The notes beneath the pieces are model-generated. The model had not been told where the DNA came from and did not search any database. It was given only the letters and a program-made list of their open reading frames with translations. This document shows positions 12,400 to 24,299 of a stretch of 64,000 bases of DNA, one piece after another; positions within the stretch are counted from its first letter, which is position 1; each line of letters opens with the position of its first letter. A program made the position numbers and the translations under genes. Source of the stretch: Liolophura sinensis (taxonomy: Eukaryota > Mollusca > Polyplacophora > Chitonida > Chitonidae); contig NC_088298.1 in assembly GCF_032854445.1 (NCBI RefSeq), forward strand, positions 22,465,295 through 22,529,294, given 5' to 3'.

Positions 12400-13395
12400 G
12401 ACTCTCTGCAAGGTGGACAGAAATGTGGCCGGAAATCGCAGTTGTTGAAAGGTCAACAGGTAGTCTACGGTACCTGGTCTGTCAGGAATTGGGAAGAAAT
12501 TACAGTTGCTGAAACCCGCACAGCAAATTTAAATCAAAAAAGAAAGAGAAAAAAGGGCAGACAAACAAAATCGATACAGAGTGGTCGGCATAAGGCGTTC
12601 ACGAACATGACAGACTCAGATAATCCAATACGACTGCTCCACGGATTTTGTTTCTTTGCCTCTACCAAAACTTCCCAGACGTGATCAACTAGTGATGTGT
12701 CTTTTAAAGAGAACTAACATTTCACAATGCCAAGCGTACAGCGTTCTGAGTTTTGGCATTTTGGCACCTGTTGATTTTAGGCCGTTAGTAAAAGGGAAGT
12801 TGTGATGCTAACCTTTAATAGGGGAACTGTAATCTCACATTGAAAAACGAAAATATCTTTTAGTTCCTGAGTGAATGACCACACATTCATCACTCGTTAT
12901 GACTTGATCCTGGGCTAGGGGATTTATAAACATAGTTTTAATCTCACCTCTATGTTCACATGGCTAAGTACAACGAAAGAGTAATTCGGGTACCCTTGTA
13001 CTTTTTCTTTGCTTCATAGTATGGTAATTTGTATTCGACAATTTTTCAATACATTTTCAACATAAAGTGTTGTGGACTACATTTAAAGTACTAGATTTGA
13101 CGCATCGGTTATTGCTTATGTCTTTTCAACATCGTTTTATATTGCTGATTATTTCTACTTCTGTTACAATTACATATATATATAATTTGAAGAGATTGTG
13201 ATGGTCATTTTATTTAATGAAACTGGTCTGTGGAAATTTGACTGTGAATTGTCTTTCACCGGTTGACGGTCGTAAGTGTGATTTGTATGCTTCACTTATT
13301 ACGTAGCTTTTCATAGAATTCCTTCCACATAAGGTTCCAGGATCACCTTATCCTTTAACAGTGTCTTCGTATGTTATTGCTAAGGGGCGCGTAAG
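12400..13395. other. no gene seen
   Basis: Unassigned. A Lys/Arg-rich open stretch near 12500 has no splice or start support. Confidence 0.45.
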
Positions 13396-13590
13396 TTGCT
13401 ACTTATTAAGTTAATAAATTACAATTAACATCACTGTATATTTTTGTACCTAATTCTGCTTTAAAAGGCCATAGTGCGGGGGGGGGAGTGGGGGGGGGGC
13501 TTGTAATTTGCTGCTGTTTAAGCAGTTATCACAATTATCACACTGTCGTCCTGCTCTGGTTTTACCCCTTAAGCCCATTATTATTCCGTA
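13396..13590 (+). repeat. pearl-like element fragment with one 48-bp unit
   Basis: Blocks AATTAACATCACTGTAT and TACCTAATTCTGCTTTAA, then a single unit ATCACACTGTCGTCCTGCTC. A G-rich tract (13478-13499) interrupts it. Confidence 0.65.
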
Positions 13591-13869
13591 TACAGCTAAT
13601 CTGCATATTTGAACATAAATACATGTAGAAGCAAAAGACTGTAGCATCATTTTACCGCATAAGGGTCTAATGTGTTGTCAACAGAAAACAGTCTAGGCCC
13701 AGTTCTTACGTTTCATAAGTTATACAAGCCTAATCTCAAAACATTCAACTTGATGCAATTGCAATTCCTAAATCTGGAGATATTTAAGTTGTAACTGTTC
13801 GACTTTGTGGCGAGGCGCTGCCGCTTTATAACAGTAGAATTTTGTTTCTTCGTAGCGTGAAGTCGTCCA

Positions 13870-14110
13870 ACAATAGAGTAACGTTCTCTTGCGAAGTAAC
13901 GTTGCGACTTTACGACATTTGAGTGATGTCACTTTTTGCAGAGTGACCTTGCCACTTTACGACATTAGAGTGATGTTTCTTTACAGAGTAACGTTGCTGC
14001 TTCACGACATTAGAGTCATGTCCCTTTGCTATGTGACGCTGCCGCTTTACGACATCAAAGTGATGTTCCTTTGTGGTGTGACGTAAGGGCTTTACGACAT
14101 TAGAGTGAGT
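13870..14110 (+). repeat. minisatellite, about 46-bp unit, 5-6 copies
   Basis: The unit includes CTTTACGACATTAGAGTGAT and a GTAACGTTGC block, with successive starts 45-47 bases apart. A similar motif pair appears near 54.94-55.0 kb. Confidence 0.85.
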
Positions 14111-14429
14111 GCAGTGCTGTCACGGCTTTGCGGCACGACCGTTCCTATATCCTACATTGCAAATGTCTGCTCTGGTTTTACTCTCTATGCTTTTATTTCT
14201 TATTTTGCATGATTTCTTTATGAATTTTGACATGAAGTTTTTAGGACTAAAATTACTGTCACTGAGTGAATCCTCGTGTGTAAAGGAGTAACCTGTAACC
14301 ACTTCCAGACTGTGACGATAGAGACAAAAAACTGGACAGCGCTGTACGGAAGCTGCTTGATACTGTGTGGCGATTTCACGACGCTGTCGATAACAGCACG
14401 GTGCAATGCGGTATTCAACATTCATTCAA

Positions 14430-15690
14430 GCTTCTTCACTGCAGGTGAATAGTACTTTGTGGCGGCTGTACCATACCAAAATGATAAAAAAAGAAAAGAC
14501 AACGCTAAACCAAATGCATATATGCACCGATAAAGAATACTTGTATGCCACATAAAGATTACAAAACTCTTAGTTAGCACAAGTAATTTTAATCAGTAAG
14601 GTGCTGGATATTTCTACGTCTCGAGAACACGGCTGTTTCCGGAGCCGTCACCCGAACACTATTTTGCGTTTTACCGTACATTTCCCGTTTCTCTAACATG
14701 GAGCATCTCATGGCTACCTAGGAACCCCGGATTAAAAGTTTCTTTATTGAGATACAAACCATATCAGAGCAAAATACCTCATGCCATTTTCATCCCTCGT
14801 CCGAAACAGCTAAGGTTAAATTAGTTGTTGTCTTCTCCTTTAAAGCCATCTTTGCGGTATAACAGTGCACAGAGGCGTACGTTGAAAGTTTCACGGTGTA
14901 TAAGCCACACAGTGGCAATCATCCCACGGGCTATGCAAAAACAAACTGGAAGCATCACAGTGAATGTTACCGGTAGAGACAATGTAGACCTTGGGTCTAT
15001 GTAAGTCCGCCAAAGTCCCTCAATTCATCATCGGATATCGCTGTAGTCAGTTATTACCTAATTCGATATCTGTCAAGCGCCAACCTGCGCGAATAGAGAT
15101 ACAAAGGACCACTTTACTTGGGATCGTCCGGAGCAGGAATAACTACATCGCTGTGCGGCTCGGAAGGGCTTATGAATTATGTATGAGGCTTTGACGCCAC
15201 TTTAGGAGCATCAATTTCGATTTATCATGAAAGTCATCTGAGGGATGGCGCTTTTGCTGACCGAACAAAGCCATCTAGCATTCAGACCGTAGCGTTTACA
15301 CAGATAACTCTCATATAATATACTGTTTTGGTTAAATATTGTAATAAAGGATAATAAGCTAGAATCGGGCAAGAGTTCGAATACAAATTTTGCCGGTTTT
15401 GTTTTGTTCAAATTTTTACAGAACTACGGCACTTGTACATGTATATATTCTTACCTGTATATCTCTCAATACCGAGACCCCATTTGAGATTAGAATCCAT
15501 ATTTGAAAATGACATATTACACAGCATAATACAGGGCCATATTTTTTAGTATTCTTACTTTTTATAGTTGGTATAAGATTTACCAACATGAATGAACAAA
15601 TTGAGGATTTAAAGCAGCTTGTACCATCAACTGCATGTGCAACTGGGCGATCATTACACGCAACTTGAAGGCTCTTTTTTGAGTTATAGT
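14430..15690. other. no gene seen
   Basis: Unassigned sequence without array, SINE or exon candidate. Confidence 0.45.
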
Positions 15691-15696
15691 ACAACT

Positions 15697-15834
15697 CTGC
15701 TTCCCTCGCCTTACGTTGTAGGTCTACCAGCAGTGAGCGGATCGTCGTGAGTTCCCCCTGCCATAATGCTGGCCACCGTCGTATAAATGAAACATTCTTG
15801 GGTACGGGGTAAAACAACAATCAGATAAATAAAA
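15697..15834 (+). repeat. SINE family A, 3' part
   Basis: Plus-strand body and tail (CCATAATGCTGGCCACCGTC ... AATCAGATAAATAAA). Confidence 0.75.
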
Positions 15835-15997
15835 AAGTACAACTCTGCGTTCGTTTTTCATGATGGGTTCTGCAACAATGTCTAAGTCTGTTCTCCTTTA
15901 TCATAATTAAAAAAAACAAGAGGAATTCGTCTCTGTTAGAAACCACATAATCTTGTTAAATTTTTCACTCAGTCTGATGTCGATATATTGTCACGTT

Positions 15998-16207
15998 TGA
16001 TTTATTTATTCATTTATTTTATTTGGGGTTTTTTTTGCCGTACTCAGGAATATTTCACTTATACAAAGGCTGTCAGCATTATGGTGGGTGGAAACCGGAC
16101 AAACAGGGAAATCCACTATCATCCGCAGGTTGTCGTTGACAGACCTTCCCACGTACGGCTGGAGAGGAAGCCATCGTGAGCTGGACTTGAACTCACAGCG
16201 ACCGTGT
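15998..16207 (-). repeat. SINE family A, 5'-truncated
   Basis: Minus-strand tail and body (GCCGTACTCAGGAATATTTC, then GGAGAGGAAGCCATCGTGAG), ending before the tRNA head. Confidence 0.85.
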
Positions 16208-16394
16208 CACGTTTGACAGTTATTACATATTCAGTCATATTTATAAGGTCCCTTAATTTTTACGTTATTTTGAGAAATAAACTTCATCCCAATACAGAAT
16301 GTCAGTGTTAATGAAATGGAACCTTGCTCTTCCCTATTACATGACCTAGTCTATAGAAATCTTTGTCTAAAAAATACAAATACAAACAAAACAA

Positions 16395-16545
16395 ATTTAT
16401 TTATTTTATATATTGGATTGGTGTTTTACGCCGTACACAAGAATATTTTACTTACACAGCGGAGGCCAACATTATAGTGGGTGGAAACTGGGCAAAGCCC
16501 GGGGGAAACCCTGCTGAAAGACCTTCTGACTTACGGCCTGACCAA
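16395..16545 (-). repeat. SINE family A, 5'-truncated
   Basis: Minus-strand tail and body fragment (GTGTTTTACGCCGTACACAA). Confidence 0.85.
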
Positions 16546-16559
16546 AAAAAAACGTAATT

Positions 16560-17210
16560 TATGTTACTTTATGAATGAATGATGTACCACTCTCATTTCT
16601 TTTCCATCTCCTCGCAGAGAAAGCTCATTTGTATCTGTCCAGTTACGCATAGCGAAACCCCCAATAACGTGTGAATTCACGACATTCTTGCGAGATTATT
16701 GTTTCGCCTAACTCATTATATGCAAACAAAAACCTCTAATGAGGAGTTTGTATCAGTTTGGAGCAATTGAAATGCAGAATATGCGTCATGGCCTGTTATT
16801 GGAAACCACCTATAAATCCTCACTGTCACAACCGTTGCGAGAACTGAATCACACTTATATATATAACCAGAAGGCCTGATAACGATTGGTACACCGACGT
16901 CGGAACGTTACACAGTGTCTTAAAGAGTTATCGTTCCTGCTTTCCAATTACACAATCTCTGTCAGCAAGCTAACTCCCGAAAGTGTCAGCATCCGTTATT
17001 TTTTCCTTTTATGAATAGAGATTTTCACATGAGATAGTTGCAGCATAAACTGTTAGCAATACAGAATATTTCGCAAAAACCGATGTTAATGCCGCGATGT
17101 TAATGTCTAGCCTTTTTCTAAACCTGTCCAGGTAACAGCAGTAAGCTGGTAATATTAACATATTCCCGTAGTCTGAATACGTGTGTGATACTACTGCATT
17201 AACACGAGTT
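16560..17210. other. no gene seen
   Basis: Unassigned sequence. Confidence 0.45.
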
Positions 17211-17212
17211 TT

Positions 17213-17550
17213 AATTTATTTATTTATTTATCGGTTTGTTGTTTAACGACACACTCAAGAATTGTTATAGTGGTCAGAATCATTGGTGGAAGAAACCGGA
17301 GAATCCAAAGTAAACCATGGACCTCGGGCAAGCTACTGACGAACGTTTCAAGTGTGTCGTGTTGGTAGAAGACAGATGGTAGGGCCTACTCAACAAACGT
17401 TAGACTGCACAACCGTCGTCGACAGCTTATTGTCACCAATATACAAACTCCTTATCAGAGGCTGGAATTGAACTCGTACTTCATGAGTCAATGAGATTGA
17501 AAGGCAGGCGCCATTAACAACTCGGCCACGACTCGCTGTCTCTTTGAGTC
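17213..17550 (-). repeat. SINE family D, near full length
   Basis: On the minus strand: a tRNA-like head (GAGTCGTGGCCGAGTTGTTA, with GAGTTCAATTCC as B-box-like element), a body with ACGTTCGTCAGTAGCTTGCC, and an AATAAATAAA tail. Related fragments are near 28.9, 50.0, 50.35, 50.85, 53.1, 55.4 and 62.35 kb. Confidence 0.7.
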
Positions 17551-17950
17551 TTTGGGAGAGATGCGTGAAGGGCCGTCTAAGATTGGGTGGATAAGATGAT
17601 TGTGTATGCAATAAGCAGAAGACCCATCTAAGTGTAGTGCTTCATGATGTAAAGACGACTGGCGTGTCTTGAAATATCGCTGATTTTCAACCCCCAATTC
17701 TAAGTCTGACGAAATCACATATAAAATCTGCTGGAAGCAAAGAAGCCTCGCGTGCTTTGAAACATCGCTGATTTAGCTCTAACAACCGCGCTTTTAAAGT
17801 GCTATACAATTGACTTATGTCTCTGGGAAAATAATGGCAGCTATCGTGGAAAGTATGATTATGTGTTGAGATTCCAAGGAAAGCTTGTGTGTTATGACAC
17901 AGAAACGTGTCAGGAAGCCTGTGTTAGCCGCAGTAGCAAATACTGCGAGT

Positions 17951-18230
17951 TGCCTCACTAATTGTGTTACATAGCAATGGGGAACCTTTCCGACCACCAA
18001 TTGTGTTACATAGCAATAGGGAACGTTTCCTACCGCTAACTGTGTTACATAGCAATGGGGAACATTTCCCGTTGCTAATTGTGTTATATAGCAATATGGA
18101 AGCCTTTCCCACCGCTAATTGTCTTACATACCAGTTGGGAACATTTCCCGTCGCTAATTGTGTTACACAGCAATAGGGAACCTTTCCCACGACCAGTTGT
18201 GTTACACAGCAATGGGGAAACTTTGAACCA
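17951..18230 (+). repeat. minisatellite, 39-bp unit, about 7 copies
   Basis: The unit includes TTGTGTTACATAGCAATGGG and GAACCTTTCCCACC, with starts exactly 39 apart (17962, 18001, 18040). It lies about 440 bases upstream of Ly6 gene 1 exon 18669. Confidence 0.93.
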
Positions 18231-18388
18231 AGGCTGTGCATATTGTATTGTTTATTGCTCATCTTTCATAGTACTTTCTTGACAGATAGTTTGAAACAGT
18301 CTGTAGTGGTGAAGTATCCTATGAGCTGTCGATATCAGTGAGTTGATTAAGCAGGTCCTGATTTCTGAGGAAAAAGATTTAGATTTAA

Positions 18389-18535
18389 TTTATTTAATTT
18401 ATTTGATTGGTGTTTTACGCCGTACTCAAGAATATTTTACTTATACCAAGGCGGCCAGCATTATGGTGGGAGGAAACCGGGCAGAGCCAGGGGGAAACCC
18501 ACGACCATCCGCAGACCTTCCCACGTACGGCCGAT
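18389..18535 (-). repeat. SINE family A, truncated
   Basis: Minus-strand tail and body ending at CCCACGTACGGCCG, 130 bases before the Ly6 exon. Confidence 0.85.
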
Positions 18536-18668
18536 TTAGATTTAAGCCACATCGTGGAATATTGAAAAAATCGTACGGCTTACGGATGGCATAACCCTTC
18601 GACCATCCCGGACTTCCATTTTTCTTTTGTCCAACTGTTTTATGCAGTGATTTTTTCTCTGTTCACAG

Positions 18669-18803
18669 CTTCGGGGTTGAACTGTTACCAATGCAATGGG
18701 TTTATGACCAACGAGGAATGCAACAAACCTGAAAACCTGAAACCCTGCAAAGATGAAGATGCCCTTGTTTACGACGTGTGCGAAAGTCTTGTGAAAATCG
18801 TTG
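18669..18803 (+). CDS. Ly6/uPAR domain protein 1, internal exon (first half of domain)
   Basis: This exon encodes the first half of a Ly6/uPAR three-finger domain. It opens with the family hallmark LNCYQC and carries three further cysteines (EEC, PC, VC). A pyrimidine-rich acceptor ending in cag precedes it and the strong donor GTGAGT follows. It begins and ends in phase 1, the usual arrangement for Ly6 domain exons, and it joins in frame to the exon at 23712. Proteins of this family are normally secreted or GPI-anchored on the cell surface and bind receptors or other proteins; the partner here is unknown. The exon carrying the start codon and signal peptide should lie upstream, but I could not find it between 1 and 18668. 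The intron after it is 4.9 kb and contains the 26-bp minisatellite and a MITE-like element. Confidence 0.85.
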
Positions 18804-19007
18804 GTGAGTTAATGTTTGTATGGGCATTTGGACGCTTCATTAATCTTTTAAGTCAAAGAATCTATCGCATATGTACTAGTAAGAACATTCTCTTCAAGAG
18901 CTTCTTGCACCAAGTTGTTAAAATGTTTTAATATTATTGTCTACCATGTAAAACCCAGCCATGCAAAGCTAAATTTTCAAAACTGCGTGGAGCATTTTCA
19001 ATGGCGG

Positions 19008-19228
19008 TGGTGGTGGTTTGTTTAATGGCGTTTCCATTCTAATGAATGATGTACGCCAATGTGTGGACATAAGGGGACACTCAGAAATGAGGGAAGATAG
19101 ACTCATAAACTTTATCCAATCAAAAATCGTCTAAAGATGGCCTTGGCATTTCCTTATTGGCTGTAAACTCTTGGTGGTGGTGGTAGTTTGTTTAATGGCG
19201 TTTCCATTCTAATGAATGACGTACGCCA
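19008..19228 (+). repeat. direct repeat pair of about 50 bp, 167 bp apart
   Basis: TTGTTTAATGGCGTTTCCAT and ATTCTAATGAATGA are present at about 19017 and 19188 in the same orientation, within the Ly6 gene 1 intron. It may be the ends of an inserted element or a dispersed repeat. Confidence 0.7.
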
Positions 19229-20239
19229 CGATCAGTGCTGAAACCAAGTAGTGTTCACATTGATGCATTATAATATAGAGATGAGAATGAACTATACTCT
19301 AAATGTTCTCCTAGCACATGGAAGCAGGAACCTTACTGTAGCTTCGAAGACTCTACCAGACTTCTTGCCAAGCCTTAAAACATTCATTTCCTACGGGAAT
19401 TTTATTCGTGTTGACATTTTTATGCACAAATCAGAAGGGAGGGTTCTTTTTAAGTAAAACGAGGTTTTATTTTTTCAAAAAAAGCACATTGCATGCTGTT
19501 TGATGGACGAATAAACCCGGTTTTAAAATATCATGGAACAAAACACCGATACGTAAAGAACTTTTGTCGTACTCCCTTGTGGCAGACTTCGGCACCTTTT
19601 GCGTTTAGAATGTATTGCAAAACTAGCAATGCGTGATAAGTACAGTTAAGAAAGCGTTAACTTCAAACCGTAACATCTGTAATGGAAATATTTGATTTTC
19701 CCTTTGGGTTTCTCGTGACAAAATGGTGTTCTATTATTTTGACGTCATTACGTGTGAAAAATCAGTTATTTCCCACAAATTGGTTTTAGATGGAATGCCC
19801 ATTAGTATTAGCTTGAGCTTTTGAGACAGCTTAGCCTAGGTACTGGGCTGAAGACATATTTTAGCTCAGAGCACAGCTGGTAATTATGAAATAGTATTAA
19901 AATGTATTTATCTTCTGGGATTTGTGTGAACGAAGGTTTGAATATTGTTGAAGACCGAACTGATGAAACTAGACATGTGCTTTGAATTGGATCTGTTGAT
20001 TAATCTACTTAATGTTAAACGAAAGGGTAGCTACATCCGTGCCGAGCACAACTGTATAATTATCGCTATTTGTAAGATTCTGTGATCTGCTCGATGATTT
20101 TAATCAACGTCAAGCAAAAAGTTATTACTACAAGAAAGTGTGTGTGATGGAAATATTCCATCAAACACACACCACTCTAAATTTCTTAAATTGTACAATG
20201 GATATTATTCTTTTGTGAATATGTATGATGTGTATCACA

Positions 20240-22070
20240 GAGTGTGGTGTGGGGATGCATGCGCTAAGTGTGGTGTGGGGATGTATGTGCTGAGTGTGGT
20301 GTGGGGATGTATGTGCTGAGTGTAGTGTGGGGATGCATGCGCTAAGTGTGGTGTGGGGATGTATGTGCTGGGTGTGGTGTGGGGATGCATGCGCTAAGTG
20401 TGGTGTGGGGATGCATGCGCTAAGTGTGGTGTGGGGATGTATGTGCTGGGTGTGGTGTGGGGATGCATGCGCTAAGTGTGGTGTGGGGATGCATGCGCTA
20501 AGTGTGGTGTGGGGATGTATGTGCTGAGTGTGGTGTGGGGATGCATGCGCTAAGTGTGGTGTGGGGATGTATGTGCTGGGTGTGGTGTGGGGATGCATGC
20601 ACTAAGTGTGGTGTGGGGATGCATGCGCTAAGTGTGGTGTGGGGATGTATGTGCTGGGTGTGGTGTGGGGATGCATGCGCTAAGTGTGGTGTGGGGATGC
20701 ATGCGCTAAGTGTGGTGTGGGGATGTATGTGCTGAGTGTGGTGTGGGGATGCATGCGCTAAGTGTGGTGTGGGGATGTATGTGCTGAGTGTGGTGTGGGG
20801 ATGTATGTGCTGAGTGTAGTGTGGGGATGCATGCGCTAAGTGTGGTGTGGGGATGTATGTGCTGGGTGTGGTGTGGTGATGTATGTGCTGAGTGTGGTGT
20901 GGGGATGCATGCGCTAAGTGTGGTGTGGGGATGTATGTGCTGGGTGTGGTGTGGGGATGTATGTGCTGAGTGTAGTGTGGGGATGTATGTGCTGAGTGTA
21001 GTGTGGGGATGCATGCGCTAAGTGTGGTGTGGGGATGTATGTGCTGGGTGTGGTGTGGGGATGTATGTGCTGGGTGTGGTGCGGGGATGTATGCGCTAAG
21101 TGTGGTGTGGGGATGTATGTGCTGAGTGTGGTGTGGGGATGCATGCACTAAGTGTGGTGTGGGGATGTATGTGCTGGGTGTGGTGTGGGGATGCATGCAC
21201 TAAGTGTGGTGTGGGGATGTATGTGCTGGGTGTGGTGTGGGGATGTATGTGCTGAGTGTAGTGTGGGGATGTATGTGCTGGGTGTGGTGTGGGGATGTAT
21301 GCGCTAAGTGTGGTGTGGGGATGTATGTGCTGGGTCTGGTGTGGGGATGTATGTGCTGAGTGTAGTGTGGGGATGTATGTGCTGAGTGTGGTGTGGGGAT
21401 GCATGCGCTAAGTGTGGTGTGGGGATGTATGTGCTGGGTGTGGTGTGGGGATGTATGTGCTGAGTGTAGTGTGGGGATGTATGTGCTGAGTGTGGTGTGG
21501 GGATGCATGCGCTAAGTGTGGTGTGGGGATGTATGTGCTGAGTGTGGTGTGGGGATGTATGTGCTGAGTGTGGTGTGGGGATGTATGTGCTGAGTGTGGG
21601 TTGGGAATGTATGTGCTGAGTGTAGTGTGGGGATGTATGTGCTGAGTGTGGGTTGGGGATGTATGTGCTGAGTGTTGTGTGGGGATGTATGTGCTAAGTG
21701 TGGTGTGGGGATGTATGTGCTGAGTGTGGTGTGGGGATGTATGTGCTGAGTGTGGTGTGGGGATTTATGTGCTGAGTGTGGTGTGGGGATGTATGTGCTG
21801 AGCGTAGTGTGGGGATGTATGTGCTGAGTGTGGTGTGGAGATGTATGTGCTGAGTGTGGTGTGGGGATGTATGTGCTAAGTGTGGTGTGGGGATGTATGT
21901 GCTGGGTGTGGTGTGGGGATGTATGTGCTGAGCGTGGTGTGGGGATGTATGTGCTGAGTGTGGTGTGGGGATGTATGTGCTGAGCGTAGTGTGGGGATGT
22001 ATGTGCTGAGTGTGGTGTGGGGATGTATGTGCTAAGTGTGGTGTGTGGATGTATGTGTTGAGTGTTGCGT
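20240..22070 (+). repeat. 26-bp minisatellite, about 70 copies, with higher-order structure
   Basis: The unit is ATGTATGTGCTGAGTGTGGT plus GTGGGG. Two main variants differ in the ATGTATGTGCTGAG versus ATGCATGCGCTAAG part. They alternate in a recurring order in the left two thirds and give way to nearly uniform GTATGTGCTGAG units from about 21.5 kb. The G-rich strand is the plus strand. The array lies in the Ly6 gene 1 intron, and the His/Thr/Pro-rich frames on the minus strand are artefacts of it. Confidence 0.96.
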
Positions 22071-22334
22071 AAAATTGCCAAATTTGATATATAATCCGTT
22101 AAAATCAAAGCGCAACTGATATAAATACCGGTAACCTGTATGTATGTATGTATGTATAAATATATGTATGTATATGTGTATACCTAGGTTTTACGTGGAA
22201 CTTCAGTCCAATGACTGTGTATCTACTGTTTTGAAAATTGGCCTTGCAATTGCTGTTCACGATTAGTGTACCAATGTCTGTTACGACACTTTTATTTAGA
22301 GGCAAAGAAAACATTATCATGAAGTAGCACATGG

Positions 22335-22729
22335 AAGACCATTAAAAACTGTGACGGCAAATAGTTGGAGTTACTTTGTTTTTTTTTACAATTTGTTTAA
22401 GGTAGTAATACGCATTGGAATATTGTATTCTATAGTAGCCTTTGCTGATCACAGTGGGGACCACTGACGTCACATAAGGTTTTTGCGAATGAACACACAT
22501 TAGACTGCTACATTTCATCCTTCAAAATACATACACATATGGATCTATGAATGCATTCGCTGATTTGACCTTGAAATGAATTATTTCAGACAAACTGATA
22601 CATTGTGTGTAACAACAGGTCACCATAGAATTTGATCTTTAAACACAATTTTACTCGGTTACAAAAATTCTAAAAGAAAAATAATGAATCCGTCTACATG
22701 TATTTTCCTGGACAGTTTTTAATGGTCTT
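22335..22729. mobile_element. MITE-like element with terminal inverted repeats
   Basis: The left end AAGACCATTAAAAACTGT and the right end ACAGTTTTTAATGGTCTT are perfect inverse complements over 18 bases, about 395 apart. The interior matches, in inverse orientation, the element at 37.18-37.55 kb (shared ACACATTAGACTGCTACATT). No coding capacity. No clear target-site duplication. Confidence 0.75.
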
Positions 22730-22885
22730 TTATCTGATATGTACATCATTTTAGAGTGATTCATGCCTTTAATGTAACGGCAATGCTGACAATTTGAAAG
22801 TAATAGGCCATCCCTTAATGCTGTGATTGATCATAGCTTTGTGGTACATACTGCCAATGCAAACAACAGGTGATTCATCCTGTCA

Positions 22886-22886
22886 C

Positions 22887-22929
<43 letters not shown>

Positions 22930-23065
22930 TTTGATTGGTGTTGTACGCCGTTCTCATCAATGTTTCACTTATACGACGGGGGCCAGGGTTGTGGTGGGAG
23001 GGAATCGGGCAGAGCTTGAGGACACCCACGATCATTCGCAGGTTGCTGACAGACCATCCCGAGTA
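22886..23065 (-). repeat. SINE family A, truncated, with expanded TTTA tail
   Basis: Minus-strand body (GATTGGTGTTGTACGCCG) whose tail has expanded to about 12 copies of ATTT. Confidence 0.85.
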
Positions 23066-23199
23066 CTAGTTAACTACAAATTCGTTCAGCGTGAAAAGAA
23101 TTAAAGGTAACAGTAGTTAACCTGGACAATCTAGAAAAACTAAACTAAACTCTGGATGGTATTCGATATTATTGTTTTGTGCTGTTAATGTTTTTATTT

Positions 23200-23415
23200 A
23201 ATATTTACATGTTATTGTTTACTAATGTGTACTTTATTTTAATTAACATCACTGCATTTTTTTGGCCTAATTCTGTTTAAGACAGGTGCTTGAGATTTGG
23301 CGTGAAATTTGCTCCTATTAGGGATACAAGAACAGCTAACATCAACTGAGTGACTATTTGCATACTATCACACTGTCTTCGAAGCGCTGGTTTTATTCTC
23401 TCAGCTGTAGTATTT
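23200..23415 (+). repeat. pearl-like element fragment with one 48-bp unit
   Basis: Blocks AATTAACATCACTGCAT, GGCCTAATTCTGTTTAAG, then ATCACACTGTCTTCGAAGCG and GCTGGTTTTATTCTCTCAGC. It lies in the Ly6 gene 1 intron. Confidence 0.6.
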
Positions 23416-23711
23416 GATATTTTAATTTTTCATAAAATGGTAAATGTTAGAACTGAGAAAAGTCTTCTTCACAAGAACACAATAACTGTTTCTGACATTT
23501 TCTAATATTAAAGCAAAAAAATAATGTAAAGCAAAGAAGATATCCTCTGAAAGTTGGCAAATACCCCTTCCCAAATGATCTCGTTTAAGGCTGATGTTTC
23601 GCGCATTTTTTTTCTATCTTTTCGTTAAACGGACTTCTGCAACGTTTGGAATAGTCCAGTTGTGTTGCGCAGTTTAAATATCATATTCTGTTCTTCTTAT
23701 ATTTTTTACAG

Positions 23712-23938
23712 GAAACCAAAAACAAATAACTAAAGTGTGCGCCAAAGGTCCTTGCGTTTTGGAGACGAAAAATCAGAACTCTGCCCTGAACACGGCAGAA
23801 GAGTGTGTTGGGGACGAATGTCGGTTCTGCTGCTCTGAGGATGGCTGCAACACGTCATCCGCCACACCCATCAAGCGCACGGTCATGCCCACTGCGATCG
23901 TTGCAGTTCTTGCGCTGTGTCTCCGGCTGTTGTTATAG
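23712..23938 (+). CDS. Ly6/uPAR domain protein 1, terminal exon with GPI-anchor signal
   Basis: This terminal exon completes the domain of the exon at 18669. The acceptor is a T-rich tract ending tttacag, and two bases complete the split Gly codon. The 74 encoded residues carry seven cysteines, including the diagnostic C-terminal CC-x4-CN motif, seen here as CCSEDGCN. A short Ser/Thr-rich spacer follows, then a hydrophobic end (AIVAVLALCLRLLL) directly before the TAG stop. That is the form of a GPI-anchor attachment signal, so the mature protein is predicted to sit on the outer face of the plasma membrane. The gene is transcribed toward Ly6 gene 2 on the opposite strand, whose end lies 7.5 kb away. 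The family call is firm; the biological role is not visible from sequence. Confidence 0.88.
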
Positions 23939-24142
23939 AGTATGACGTCATGGCTTGCGACTCCGGAGGCGAGAGGACACGGTGTTCTGTTAGGGATTCC
24001 TGGAGTACGACATCCAGTAAAACCACTGCGCATGACCGGCAGGCTGCATCGAGGACAACTCGGAAGTGAAGGATCGTATATGTGTCATTTGGACATGCGC
24101 GGAAAAACACCCAGCGTGTTTGCTCAAAAAAGAATCTGATGA

Positions 24143-24148
24143 AATAAA
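24143..24148 (+). promoter_or_regulatory. polyadenylation signal of Ly6 gene 1
   Basis: AATAAA lies about 205 bases after the stop codon of Ly6 gene 1, so the 3' UTR would be short. The (AT)n microsatellite starts about 22 bases further on, around where cleavage would be expected. Confidence 0.6.
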
Positions 24149-24166
24149 TCCATGACAAACAGATAT

Positions 24167-24274
<108 letters not shown>

Positions 24275-24299
24275 GCATATATATGTATATATTTAAAGT

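Noticed and set aside
20161-22108. Long minus-strand open frames of His/Thr/Pro-rich repeats (up to about 230 codons)
   Set aside because: They are translations of the 26-bp minisatellite. Because 26 is not a multiple of three, the same pattern is open in several overlapping frames, and no splice or start context supports a gene.
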